A DNA stretch of 64,000 bases from contig NZ_BAAAXG010000026.1 in the NCBI RefSeq assembly GCF_039535475.1, forward strand, positions 4,211,501 through 4,275,500, read 5' to 3'. Every line of letters begins with the position of its first letter. Position 1 is the stretch's first letter. Under the pieces are notes generated by a model. The model searched no databases, was not told the DNA's origin, and was given only the letters and a program-made list of their open reading frames with translations. A program made the translations under genes and the position numbers. Below, in pieces: positions 55,359-64,000 of the stretch. The DNA is from Streptomyces showdoensis. Its GTDB lineage: Bacteria; Actinomycetota; Actinomycetes; Streptomycetales; Streptomycetaceae.

Positions 55359-56543
55359 TTGAGCAGGCTGCGTTGGCTGACGGCGGGGGAGTCCCACGGA
55401 CCCGCGCTGGTTGCAACCCTCGAAGGACTTCCCGCAGGCGTGCCGGTCACCACGGAACTGGTGGCCGACCACCTCGCGCGGCGGCGCCTCGGCTACGGGC
55501 GCGGAGCCCGGATGAAGTTCGAACAGGACGAGGTCACCTTCCTCGGCGGCGTCCGCCACGGCCTCTCGCTCGGTTCGCCCGTCGCCGTCATGGTCGGCAA
55601 CACCGAGTGGCCCAAGTGGGAGAAGGTCATGTCGGCGGACCCCGTCGACCCCGCGGAGCTCAAGGAGACGGGCCGCAACGCGCCCCTGACCCGGCCCCGC
55701 CCCGGCCACGCCGACCTGGCCGGCATGCAGAAGTACGGCTTCGACGAGGCCCGGCCGATCCTGGAGCGCGCCAGCGCCCGGGAGACCGCGGCCCGCGTCG
55801 CCCTCGGCGCCGTCGCCCGCTCCTTCCTGAAGGAGGCGGCCGGCATCGAGATCGTCTCCCACGTCGTGGAGCTCGCCGCCGCCAAGGCGCCGTACGGCGT
55901 CTACCCGACCCCCGCCGACGTCGAGAAGCTGGACGCCGACCCGGTGCGCTGCCTCGACGCCGACGCGTCGAAGGCGATGGTCGCCGAGATCGACCAGGCC
56001 CACAAGGACGGCGACACCCTCGGCGGCGTCGTCGAGGTCCTGGCCTACGGCGTGCCCGTCGGCCTCGGCTCCCACGTGCACTGGGACCGGCGCCTGGACG
56101 CCCGGCTCGCGGCCGCGCTCATGGGCATCCAGGCCATCAAGGGCGTCGAGGTCGGCGACGGCTTCGACCTCGCCCGCGTGCCCGGCTCCCAGGCCCACGA
56201 CGAGATCGTCAAGGGCCCCGACGGCATCACCCGCTCCACCGGCCGCGCCGGTGGCACCGAGGGCGGCCTGACCACCGGCGAACTGCTGCGCGTCCGCGCC
56301 GCGATGAAGCCCATCGCGACCGTGCCCCGCGCGCTCGCCACCGTCGACGTCGCCACCGGCGAGGCCGCCGCCGCGCACCACCAGCGCTCCGACGTCTGCG
56401 CCGTCCCGGCCGCCGGCATCGTGGCCGAGGCCATGGTCGCGCTGGTCCTGGCCGACGCGGTGGTGGAGAAGTTCGGCGGCGACAGCGTCCCCGAGACCCG
56501 CCGCAACGTGCAGTCCTACCTCGACAACCTCCACATCCGGTGA
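55359..56543 (+). CDS. aroC: chorismate synthase
   Basis: A 394-residue FMN-dependent enzyme that makes chorismate from EPSP, the last shared aromatic step. Signatures are [50 protein letters not shown] and [14 protein letters not shown] 55359 follows GAGGAG. Its stop overlaps the aroK start (GTGA). Confidence 0.96.
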   Translation: MSRLRWLTAGESHGPALVATLEGLPAGVPVTTELVADHLARRRLGYGRGARMKFEQDEVTFLGGVRHGLSLGSPVAVMVGNTEWPKWEKVMSADPVDPAELKETGRNAPLTRPRPGHADLAGMQKYGFDEARPILERASARETAARVALGAVARSFLKEAAGIEIVSHVVELAAAKAPYGVYPTPADVEKLDADPVRCLDADASKAMVAEIDQAHKDGDTLGGVVEVLAYGVPVGLGSHVHWDRRLDARLAAALMGIQAIKGVEVGDGFDLARVPGSQAHDEIVKGPDGITRSTGRAGGTEGGLTTGELLRVRAAMKPIATVPRALATVDVATGEAAAAHHQRSDVCAVPAAGIVAEAMVALVLADAVVEKFGGDSVPETRRNVQSYLDNLHIR

Positions 56544-57057
56544 CCGGCGGCCCCCTGGTCGTCCTCGTCGGCCCGATGGGCTCCGGCAAGTCCACGGTGG
56601 GCGCGCTCCTCGCCGGACGGCTCGGTGCCGCCTACCGCGACACCGACGCCGACATCGTCGCCGCCGAGGGACGCGAGATCTCCGACATCTTCGTCGAGGA
56701 CGGCGAGGAGCGCTTCCGCGCCCTCGAACGCGAGGCCGTGCGCACCGCCGTCGCCGAGCACGAGGGCGTCCTCGCGCTCGGCGGCGGCGCCGTGCTCGAC
56801 GACGGCACCCGCGCGCTGCTGGCCGGGCTGCCCGTCGCGTACCTCTCGATGGACGTCGAGGAGGCGGTCCGCCGGGTCGGGCTCGGCGCCGCCCGGCCGC
56901 TGCTCGCCGTCAACCCGCGCCGCCAGTGGCGCGAGCTGATGGAGGCCCGCCGCCACCTCTACACCGAAGTCGCCCGCGTCGTCGTCGCCACCGACGACCG
57001 CACCCCCGAAGAGGTCGCGGACGCGGTCCTCGACGCTCTGGACCTGAAGAAGGAGAC

Positions 57058-57061
<4 letters not shown>
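56540..57061 (+). CDS. aroK: shikimate kinase
   Basis: A 173-residue P-loop kinase that phosphorylates shikimate. Walker A is [12 protein letters not shown]; the substrate-binding [21 protein letters not shown] and lid region follow. GTG 56540 overlaps the aroC stop and its own stop overlaps aroB (ATGA). Confidence 0.95.
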
Positions 57062-58596
<1,535 letters not shown>

Positions 58597-58601
58597 GCGG
58601 A

Positions 58602-58664
58602 GCCCGGAAACCCTCCGGGCACCTCCCGCCGCCCCCGGCCGTTTCCCCTCGGGAAGCCGGGGGC
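58602..58664 (+). terminator. tandem terminators after aroQ
   Basis: Two hairpins in a row: GCCCGGA / TCCGGGC (58602-58620), then GCCCCCGGC / GCCGGGGGC with inner TTCCC / GGGAA (58631-58664). Confidence 0.7.
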
Positions 58665-58666
58665 GG

Positions 58667-58672
58667 TAACGT
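58667..58672 (+). promoter_or_regulatory. -10 box of P-loop kinase gene
   Basis: TAACGT is 10 nt before GTG 58683, consistent with a leaderless or very short leader. Confidence 0.4.
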
Positions 58673-58682
58673 TCCGGCAACA

Positions 58683-59519
58683 GTGGAAGCAAAAGGCGTA
58701 CGGGACGGAGTGGGCACCGGGATGCAGCACGGAATGGGGGCTCCGTCGCCACGACAGGAACCCGCCGACCTCTCGGCCTGGGCGCACGGCCCCGGGGCCC
58801 ACGCGCCCGGAGCCGCCCAGGGCGCGCCCCCTCCCGTACCGCCCGCCCCACCGCACCACCCCTATCCCGCGCCCCAGGGACCGCCGCAGCCCGCGCCCGG
58901 CTGGACGGGCGCCCCCGTCACGGCCCCCAGGGCGATGCCCCCCGCGGTGGCCGGCACCGGGACCGCCACCCTCGCCGTGCTGCTGATCGGCCCGGCCGGC
59001 GCGGGCAAGACCACCGTCGCCCGCCACTGGGCGCGGCGCCGGCCCGTCCCCACCGCCCACGTCAGCCTCGACGACGTCCGCGAATGGGTCTGCTCCGGCT
59101 TCGCCGACCCGCAGGCAGGCTGGAACGAGCACTCCGAGGCCCAGTACCGCCTGGCCCGCCGCACCTGCGGCTTCGCCGCCCGCAACTACCTCGCCAACGG
59201 GATCTCCTGCATCCTCGACGACGCCGTCTTCCCCGACTGGCCCGTCGTGGGCCTCGGCGGCTGGAAGCGCCACGTCGGCCCCGGCCTGCTCCCCGTCGTC
59301 CTGCTGCCCGGACTGGACGTGGTCCTGGAGCGCAACGCCGAGCGCAGCGGCAACCGGCGCCTGTCGGACGAGGAGGTCGCGGCGATCCACGGCCGGATGG
59401 CCGGCTGGTACGGCTCCGGCCTGCCGATCATCGACAACTCCACGTACGACGTGGAGACCACCGCCCGGGTCCTGGACGAGGTCCTGGCCCGGGCGATCGC
59501 GGGCCCGCCGGCCGGCTGA
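58683..59519 (+). CDS. P-loop AAA/kinase-like ATPase
   Basis: A 278-residue protein. The first about 95 residues are a Pro/Ala/His-rich disordered region; the P-loop GPAGAGKTT (about 103-111) and the SLDDVREWVCSGFADPQ segment with a kinase-like Asp-Asp follow. Late ERNAERSGNRRLSDEEVAAIHGRM resembles the lid of small-molecule or nucleotide kinases (zeta-toxin/AAA_33 group). Substrate unknown. GTG 58683 is chosen from the TAACGT box; ATG 58722 or 58734 are alternatives. Confidence 0.75.
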   Translation: MEAKGVRDGVGTGMQHGMGAPSPRQEPADLSAWAHGPGAHAPGAAQGAPPPVPPAPPHHPYPAPQGPPQPAPGWTGAPVTAPRAMPPAVAGTGTATLAVLLIGPAGAGKTTVARHWARRRPVPTAHVSLDDVREWVCSGFADPQAGWNEHSEAQYRLARRTCGFAARNYLANGISCILDDAVFPDWPVVGLGGWKRHVGPGLLPVVLLPGLDVVLERNAERSGNRRLSDEEVAAIHGRMAGWYGSGLPIIDNSTYDVETTARVLDEVLARAIAGPPAG

Positions 59520-59574
59520 CCTGCCGCCCCGCCCGGTCGGACCCGCTGAACAGGCCAGGGCGCGCGGCCCCTCG

Positions 59575-59580
59575 TACGCT
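59575..59580 (+). promoter_or_regulatory. -10 box of leaderless M24 gene
   Basis: TACGCT is 6 nt before ATG 59587. Confidence 0.5.
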
Positions 59581-59586
59581 CGGAAC

Positions 59587-60693
59587 ATGTCAGAGGTGTA
59601 TGCGGACCGCCGGGTGCGGCTGCGCGACCGCTGCGCGGCCGCGGGCAGCCCGGCTGCCCTGGTCTCCCGCCCCGCCAATGTCCGCTATCTCACCGGCGGT
59701 TCACCCGCCGGGGCCGTGCTGCTGCTCGGCCCGGAGGAGGACGTGCTGCTCTGCCCGACCGTCCCGGGCGCCGATCCGGCCGACGGCCGGGTCGACGAGC
59801 TGCTCCGCCAGCTGCTGCTGCCCGCCGGGGGCGGTGATCCGGCGGTCGCCGCCGTCGACTTCGCCCGGAAGGCCGGGGCGGACGCCCTCGCCGTCGAGGA
59901 GCACCATCTGACCGTCGCCCGGCACCGGGCCATGGGCTCGGTCGCGCCCCGGCTGCGCCTCGCCGACCTGTCCAGCGCCGTCGAGCAGCTGCGGATCGTC
60001 AAGGACGAGGACGAGATCGCCTGTCTGCGGATCGCGGCCGAGATCGCCGACCAGGCCCTCGGCGAGCTCCTGGAGTCGATCCTGGTCGGCCGGACCGAAC
60101 GGCACCTGGCGCTGGAGCTGGAACGGCGGCTGGTGGACCACGGCGCCGACGGCCCCGCGTTCGCCACCTCGGTGGCCACCGGCCCCCACTCCGGGCGGGG
60201 CGGGCACAAGCCCACCGACCGGCGGGTCGAGGAGGGAGACTTCCTCTCCGTCTGCCTCGGCGCGAACTACCGCGGGTACCGCTGCGAGATCGGCCGGACC
60301 TTCGTGATCGGCACCACTCCCGCCGACTGGCAGATCGAGCTGTACGACCTCGTCTTCGCCGCTCAGCGGGCCGGCCGGGAGGCGCTGGCCCCCGGCGCCG
60401 AGTACCGCGACATCGACCGCGCGGCCCGGCAGATTCTCGCCGCCGCGGGCCACGGAGACGTCAGCGCACCCCTCACCGGGCACGGTGTGGGCCTGGAAAT
60501 CGACGAGGACCCGCAGCTCGCACCCGCGGCCATGGGTAAACTGGACGCTTGTGTGCCGGTCACCGTCGAACCGGGGGTCCACCTCCCGGGCCGGGGCGGG
60601 GTCCGGATCGATGACACGCTCGTCGTACGCCAGGAGGCGGACGGCGGACCCGAGCTACTCACCATCACGACCAAGGAGCTGCTCGCGCTGTAG
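59587..60693 (+). CDS. M24 family aminopeptidase-like protein with altered metal site
   Basis: A 368-residue pita-bread-fold protein (M24B, Xaa-Pro peptidase-like) with a creatinase-like N-terminal domain (about 1-125) and C-terminal catalytic-like domain. Compared with PepP-type enzymes the five metal ligands read Cys223, Glu234, His299, Glu328 and Asp342 instead of Asp, Asp, His, Glu, Glu, and the HExP histidine is Asp306 (GLEIDEDP). It may use another metal, have another activity, or be a non-catalytic homologue. ATG 59587, leaderless. It is followed by efp with 48 bp between, a common M24-efp order. Confidence 0.82.
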   Translation: MSEVYADRRVRLRDRCAAAGSPAALVSRPANVRYLTGGSPAGAVLLLGPEEDVLLCPTVPGADPADGRVDELLRQLLLPAGGGDPAVAAVDFARKAGADALAVEEHHLTVARHRAMGSVAPRLRLADLSSAVEQLRIVKDEDEIACLRIAAEIADQALGELLESILVGRTERHLALELERRLVDHGADGPAFATSVATGPHSGRGGHKPTDRRVEEGDFLSVCLGANYRGYRCEIGRTFVIGTTPADWQIELYDLVFAAQRAGREALAPGAEYRDIDRAARQILAAAGHGDVSAPLTGHGVGLEIDEDPQLAPAAMGKLDACVPVTVEPGVHLPGRGGVRIDDTLVVRQEADGGPELLTITTKELLAL

Positions 60694-60741
60694 AGCGCGT
60701 ACGCCTCCCCGGTCCACGTCAGTCCAGGAGATTCCGCAACC

Positions 60742-61308
60742 GTGGCTTCCACGAACGACCTCAAGAACGGCATGGTGCTCAAGCTCGACGGGGGCCAGCT
60801 CTGGTCCGTCGTCGAGTTCCAGCACGTCAAGCCCGGCAAGGGCCCGGCCTTCGTGCGCACCAAGCTCAAGAACGTGCTCTCCGGCAAGGTCGTCGACAAG
60901 ACCTTCAACGCCGGTGTGAAGGTCGAGACGGCCACCATCGACCGCCGCGACATGCAGTTCTCGTACATGGACGGCGAGTACTTCGTCTTCATGGACATGG
61001 ACACGTACGACCAACTCATGGTCGACCGCAAGGCCGTCGGCGACGCCGCCAACTTCCTCATCGAGGGCTTCACCGCCTCGGTCGCGCAGCACGAGGGCTC
61101 GGTGCTCTACGTCGAGCTCCCGGCCGCCGTCGTCCTGACGATCGAGCACACCGACCCGGGCGTCCAGGGCGACCGCTCCACCGGTGGCACCAAGCCGGCC
61201 AAGCTGGAGACCGGTCACGAGATCCAGGTCCCGCTCTTCGTCACCACCGGTGAGAAGGTCAAGGTCGACACGCGCACCAGCGACTACCTCGGCCGGGTGA
61301 ACGACTAA
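60742..61308 (+). CDS. efp: elongation factor P
   Basis: A 188-residue tRNA-mimic that helps ribosomes through polyproline stretches. The tip of domain I is [13 protein letters not shown] with Lys33 between Pro-Gly and Gly-Pro, the proline-framed loop seen in actinobacteria that do not use the EpmA modification. No modification gene is nearby. GTG 60742; an AGGAG-like site lies upstream. nusB begins 2 nt after its stop. Confidence 0.96.
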   Translation: MASTNDLKNGMVLKLDGGQLWSVVEFQHVKPGKGPAFVRTKLKNVLSGKVVDKTFNAGVKVETATIDRRDMQFSYMDGEYFVFMDMDTYDQLMVDRKAVGDAANFLIEGFTASVAQHEGSVLYVELPAAVVLTIEHTDPGVQGDRSTGGTKPAKLETGHEIQVPLFVTTGEKVKVDTRTSDYLGRVND

Positions 61309-61310
61309 CC

Positions 61311-61748
61311 GTGGCCGCCCGGAGCAAGGCCCGCAGGCGGGCCTTCCAGATCCTGTTCGAGGCCGACCAGCGCGGCACCTCGGTCCAGGAGGTCCTCGCG
61401 GACCAGGTCCGGCATGCCCGCTCGGACGAGCGACAGCCGCCGGTCAACGAGTTCACCATGCAGCTGGTCGAGGGGTACGCGTCCCACGTGGCGCGCATCG
61501 ACGAGCTCATCGCGACCTACGCGGTGGACTGGGACCTCGACCGGATGCCCGCCGCCGACCGGAACATCGTGCGCCTCGGCGCGTACGAGCTGATCTGGGA
61601 GGACGGCACACCCGACGCCGTGGCGATCGACGAGGCGGTGCAGCTCGCCAAGGAGTTCTCCACGGACGAGTCGCCGACCTTCGTCAACGGTCTGCTGGGT
61701 CGTTTCAAGGACCTGAAGCCGCGCCTGCGCCGGGACGCGGACGTCTAG
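61311..61748 (+). CDS. nusB: transcription antitermination factor NusB
   Basis: A 145-residue all-helical protein that binds boxA RNA with S10 for rRNA antitermination. Signatures are ARRRAFQILFEADQRG, DRMPAADRNIVRLGAYELIW and VAIDEAVQLAKEFSTDESPTFVNGLLGR. GTG 61311 lies 2 nt after efp. It is convergent with bldD. Confidence 0.95.
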   Translation: MAARSKARRRAFQILFEADQRGTSVQEVLADQVRHARSDERQPPVNEFTMQLVEGYASHVARIDELIATYAVDWDLDRMPAADRNIVRLGAYELIWEDGTPDAVAIDEAVQLAKEFSTDESPTFVNGLLGRFKDLKPRLRRDADV

Positions 61749-61775
61749 TCCGTCCGGCCGCCGCTCGTACGGCAT

Positions 61776-61815
61776 GCGAAGGGGCCCGCAGCACTCGTGC
61801 TGCGGGCCCCTTCGC
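61776..61815 (+). terminator. terminator after nusB
   Basis: GCGAAGGGGCCCGCAGCA and its complement form an 18-bp stem with a CTCG loop, 27 nt past the nusB stop. Confidence 0.85.
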
Positions 61816-61854
61816 CGTACCCCTGGAGGACCCCCTGGAGGGCGGGCACGAAAG

Positions 61855-61897
61855 CGCCGGGCCCCCGGGAGTCGGAGAGACTCCCGGGGGCCCGGCG
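61855..61897 (-). terminator. terminator after bldD
   Basis: A 19-bp stem starting CGCCGGGCCCCCGGG with a 5-nt loop, 42 nt beyond the bldD stop. Two separate strong hairpins thus insulate nusB and bldD. Confidence 0.85.
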
Positions 61898-61939
61898 GCA
61901 CGTTTCTGCGCTGGTACGAGGCATCCGACCCGGAGGGGG

Positions 61940-62440
61940 TCAGTTGTCCTCGTGGGCGACGGCGCGGCGCGCGTCGGCGTCCAGGACGCCCCAGCTGATC
62001 AGCTGCTCGGTGAGGACCGAGGGGGACTGGTCGTAGATGACGGCGAGGGTGCGCAGGTCGTCCTGGCGGATCGACAGCACCTTGCCGTTGTAGTCGCCGC
62101 GCTGCGACTGGATCGTCGCCGCGTAGCGCTGCAGGGGGCCGGCCTTCTCGGCGGGGACGTGGGCGAGGCGCTCCAGGTCCAGGACCAGCTTCGGCGGCGG
62201 CTCGGCGGCCCCGCCCGGCGTGGTGCCCGGCAGCAGCTCCTGCACCGGGACCCCGTAGAAGTCCGCCAGCTCGGCCAGACGCTGCACGGTCACGGCGCGA
62301 TCGCCGCGCTCGTACGAACCGACCACGACCGCCTTCCAGCGGCCCTGGGACTTCTCCTCCACACCGTGGAGGGAAAGGCCCTGCTGGGTGCGGATCGCAC
62401 GGAGTTTGGCCCCGAGCTGCTTTGCGTATTCGCTGGACAT
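61940..62440 (-). CDS. bldD: developmental master regulator BldD
   Basis: A 166-residue transcription factor that represses sporulation genes during vegetative growth when bound to cyclic di-GMP. The N-terminal helix-turn-helix (about 1-70, AKLRAIRTQQGLSLHGVEEKS) binds DNA. The C-terminal domain carries the c-di-GMP signature RGD (114-116) and RQDD (125-128). Apart from a few residues at the end (RRAVAHEDN) it matches S. coelicolor BldD as I recall it. ATG 62440. Two BldD boxes over the promoter show autoregulation. Confidence 0.97.
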   Translation of the reverse strand: MSSEYAKQLGAKLRAIRTQQGLSLHGVEEKSQGRWKAVVVGSYERGDRAVTVQRLAELADFYGVPVQELLPGTTPGGAAEPPPKLVLDLERLAHVPAEKAGPLQRYAATIQSQRGDYNGKVLSIRQDDLRTLAVIYDQSPSVLTEQLISWGVLDADARRAVAHEDN

Positions 62441-62485
62441 AACGCTCCCGGACGCTGTGACGATTGCGGCGGTGCCGCGCGGCTG

Positions 62486-62515
62486 GTAACTCACTGTGAG
62501 GTTACGCAGCGTGAC
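62486..62515 (-). promoter_or_regulatory. two adjacent BldD boxes
   Basis: Plus-strand GTAACTCACTGTGAG (62486-62500) and GTTACGCAGCGTGAC (62501-62515) each fit the BldD consensus NTNACNCAGNGTNAN, the first with one mismatch. They abut exactly. The second box overlaps the bldD -10, the first covers the likely transcription start. Confidence 0.75.
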
Positions 62516-62528
62516 ACTCTCCCGTCAA
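62499..62528 (-). promoter_or_regulatory. bldD promoter
   Basis: On the minus strand TTGACG, an 18-nt spacer and TAACCT, a near-perfect HrdB-type promoter about 50 nt upstream of the start. Confidence 0.8.
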
Positions 62529-62613
62529 GCCGAATGGTCCATACCGCCCCCTCCCGGGGGACGGCGCCCGGAGTGGCGCGAGGGTGGTGAGCAGGGCACC
62601 TGCCCGCCCCTGG

Positions 62614-62619
62614 TAGGCT
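62614..62619 (+). promoter_or_regulatory. -10 box of pyrR
   Basis: TAGGCT 66 nt before pyrR; the -35 is weak. A leader of about 60 nt would contain the PyrR hairpin. Confidence 0.45.
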
Positions 62620-62646
62620 GGACCGCGCAATTCCGACGTCCTTTAA

Positions 62647-63258
<612 letters not shown>

Positions 63259-63339
63259 CCGGACCGGCCCCCGACGGGTCCGGGGCACAGCCCTGCGCAC
63301 CCGCATGCCCTCGCCCTCCCCACCACGGAGAGAAACCCG

Positions 63340-64000
63340 ATGATGCGTCACCTCATCTCGGCCGCCGACCTCACCCGCGACGACGCCGTCCTCATCCTCG
63401 ACACCGCCGAGGAGATGGCCCGGGTGGCCGACCGGCCCATCAAGAAGCTGCCGACCCTGCGCGGCCGCACGATCTGCAACCTCTTCTTCGAGGACTCCAC
63501 CCGGACCCGGATCTCCTTCGAGGCCGCCGAGAAGCGCCTCTCCGCCGACGTGATCAACTTCGCGGCCAAGGGCTCCAGCGTCTCCAAGGGCGAGTCGCTC
63601 AAGGACACCGCGCAGACCCTGGAGGCGATGGGCGTCGACGCCGTCGTCATCCGGCACAGCGCCTCCGGCGCCCCGTACCGCCTGGCCACCTCGGGCTGGA
63701 TCGACGCCCCGGTCATCAACGCCGGCGACGGCACCCACCAGCACCCCACCCAGGCCCTGCTCGACGCCTTCACCATGCGCCGCCGCCTGATCGGCCGCGA
63801 CACCGGTCTCGGCAAGGACCTGGCCGGCAAGCGCATCACGCTCGTCGGCGACGTCCTGCACAGCCGGGTCGCCCGCTCCAACGTCGACCTGCTGCACACC
63901 CTCGGCGCCGAGGTCACCCTGGTGGCCCCGCCCACCCTGGTCCCGGTCGGCGTCGAGACCTGGCCCTGCGAGGTCTCGTACGACCTCGACGGCGTGCTGC
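63340..64000 (+). CDS. pyrB: aspartate carbamoyltransferase catalytic subunit (5' part, runs off the window)
   Basis: The first 220 codons of ATCase, which makes carbamoyl-aspartate. The carbamoyl-phosphate motif is [15 protein letters not shown], followed by [27 protein letters not shown] and [16 protein letters not shown], all intact. ATG 63340 (MMRHL) is used, with CGGAGAG upstream. No defect is seen in the visible part. Confidence 0.95.
   Translation, partial: MMRHLISAADLTRDDAVLILDTAEEMARVADRPIKKLPTLRGRTICNLFFEDSTRTRISFEAAEKRLSADVINFAAKGSSVSKGESLKDTAQTLEAMGVDAVVIRHSASGAPYRLATSGWIDAPVINAGDGTHQHPTQALLDAFTMRRRLIGRDTGLGKDLAGKRITLVGDVLHSRVARSNVDLLHTLGAEVTLVAPPTLVPVGVETWPCEVSYDLDGVL

Overview
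This window is a stretch of core chromosome from a Streptomyces or a very close relative. The DNA is very GC-rich with strongly GC-biased third codon positions. Many genes start with GTG or TTG, and many appear to be leaderless. It carries ssgB and bldD, two developmental genes of the streptomycetes. From memory (no search was run), the order bldD-nusB-efp-aro-alaS-rpsD-hisS-relA-apt-secFD-yajC-ruvBAC-yebC-pdxTS-PIM genes-thrS-ssgB matches a conserved block of the Streptomyces coelicolor chromosome. I see no prophage, transposase, integrase, CRISPR array or biosynthetic gene cluster.

Layout. 1-7.2 kb: a zinc-ribbon protein, a five-tRNA cluster on the minus strand (Gly-Cys-Val-Val-Val), pabB-pabC for folate, a tandem GNAT acetyltransferase, a DsbA-like protein, small membrane proteins, a CGNR regulator and ssgB. 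7.2-13 kb: two tRNA-Val(CAC) genes flank a large membrane protein and a SRPBCC protein; then come a DEDD exonuclease and a tightly coupled pair made of a DUF4365 nuclease-like protein and an uncharacterised partner. 13-20.6 kb: thrS, a potassium channel, a HIT protein, a large unknown membrane protein and an EF-G2-like GTPase. 20.9-26.8 kb: the phosphatidylinositol mannoside operon (PIP synthase, patA, pimA), a metallo-hydrolase, a LemA-like protein and pdxS-pdxT. 26.9-34.2 kb: yebC, ruvCAB, yajC-secD-secF and apt. 34.4-42.2 kb: relA, a DUF349 protein, a membrane-anchored cyclophilin, a glyoxalase-II-like protein, hisS and a VKOR. 42.2-48.6 kb: rarA, an HNH lipoprotein, a DUF2470 protein divergent from rpsD with an iron box between them, an NB-ARC/TPR regulator-like ATPase and two small envelope proteins. 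49-58.6 kb: alaS, yqgF, mltG and the shikimate operon aroE-aroC-aroK-aroB-aroQ. 58.7-64 kb: a P-loop kinase, an M24 peptidase homologue, efp, nusB, bldD (minus), pyrR and the start of pyrB.

How the genes work together. Most of the window is housekeeping: aminoacylation (thrS, hisS, alaS), Holliday-junction repair, Sec export, purine salvage next to the stringent-response enzyme, vitamin B6, aromatic amino-acid precursors and pyrimidine control. Development is represented by bldD and ssgB at opposite ends.

Main points for a second look. (1) alaS and aroB are each broken by one extra C in a C-run followed by GG, more likely sequence errors than real loss. (2) An 11-bp-phased tandem repeat lies between the EF-G2 gene and the PIM operon. 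(3) A long imperfect palindrome lies after pimA. (4) A near-consensus DmdR1/IdeR iron box sits between the DUF2470 gene and rpsD. (5) The M24 homologue has lost or changed most of its metal ligands. (6) Two abutting BldD boxes cover the bldD promoter. I did not find a clearly new multi-gene system. The best candidate for undescribed function is the DUF4365 gene and its overlapping partner at 11.3-13.1 kb.
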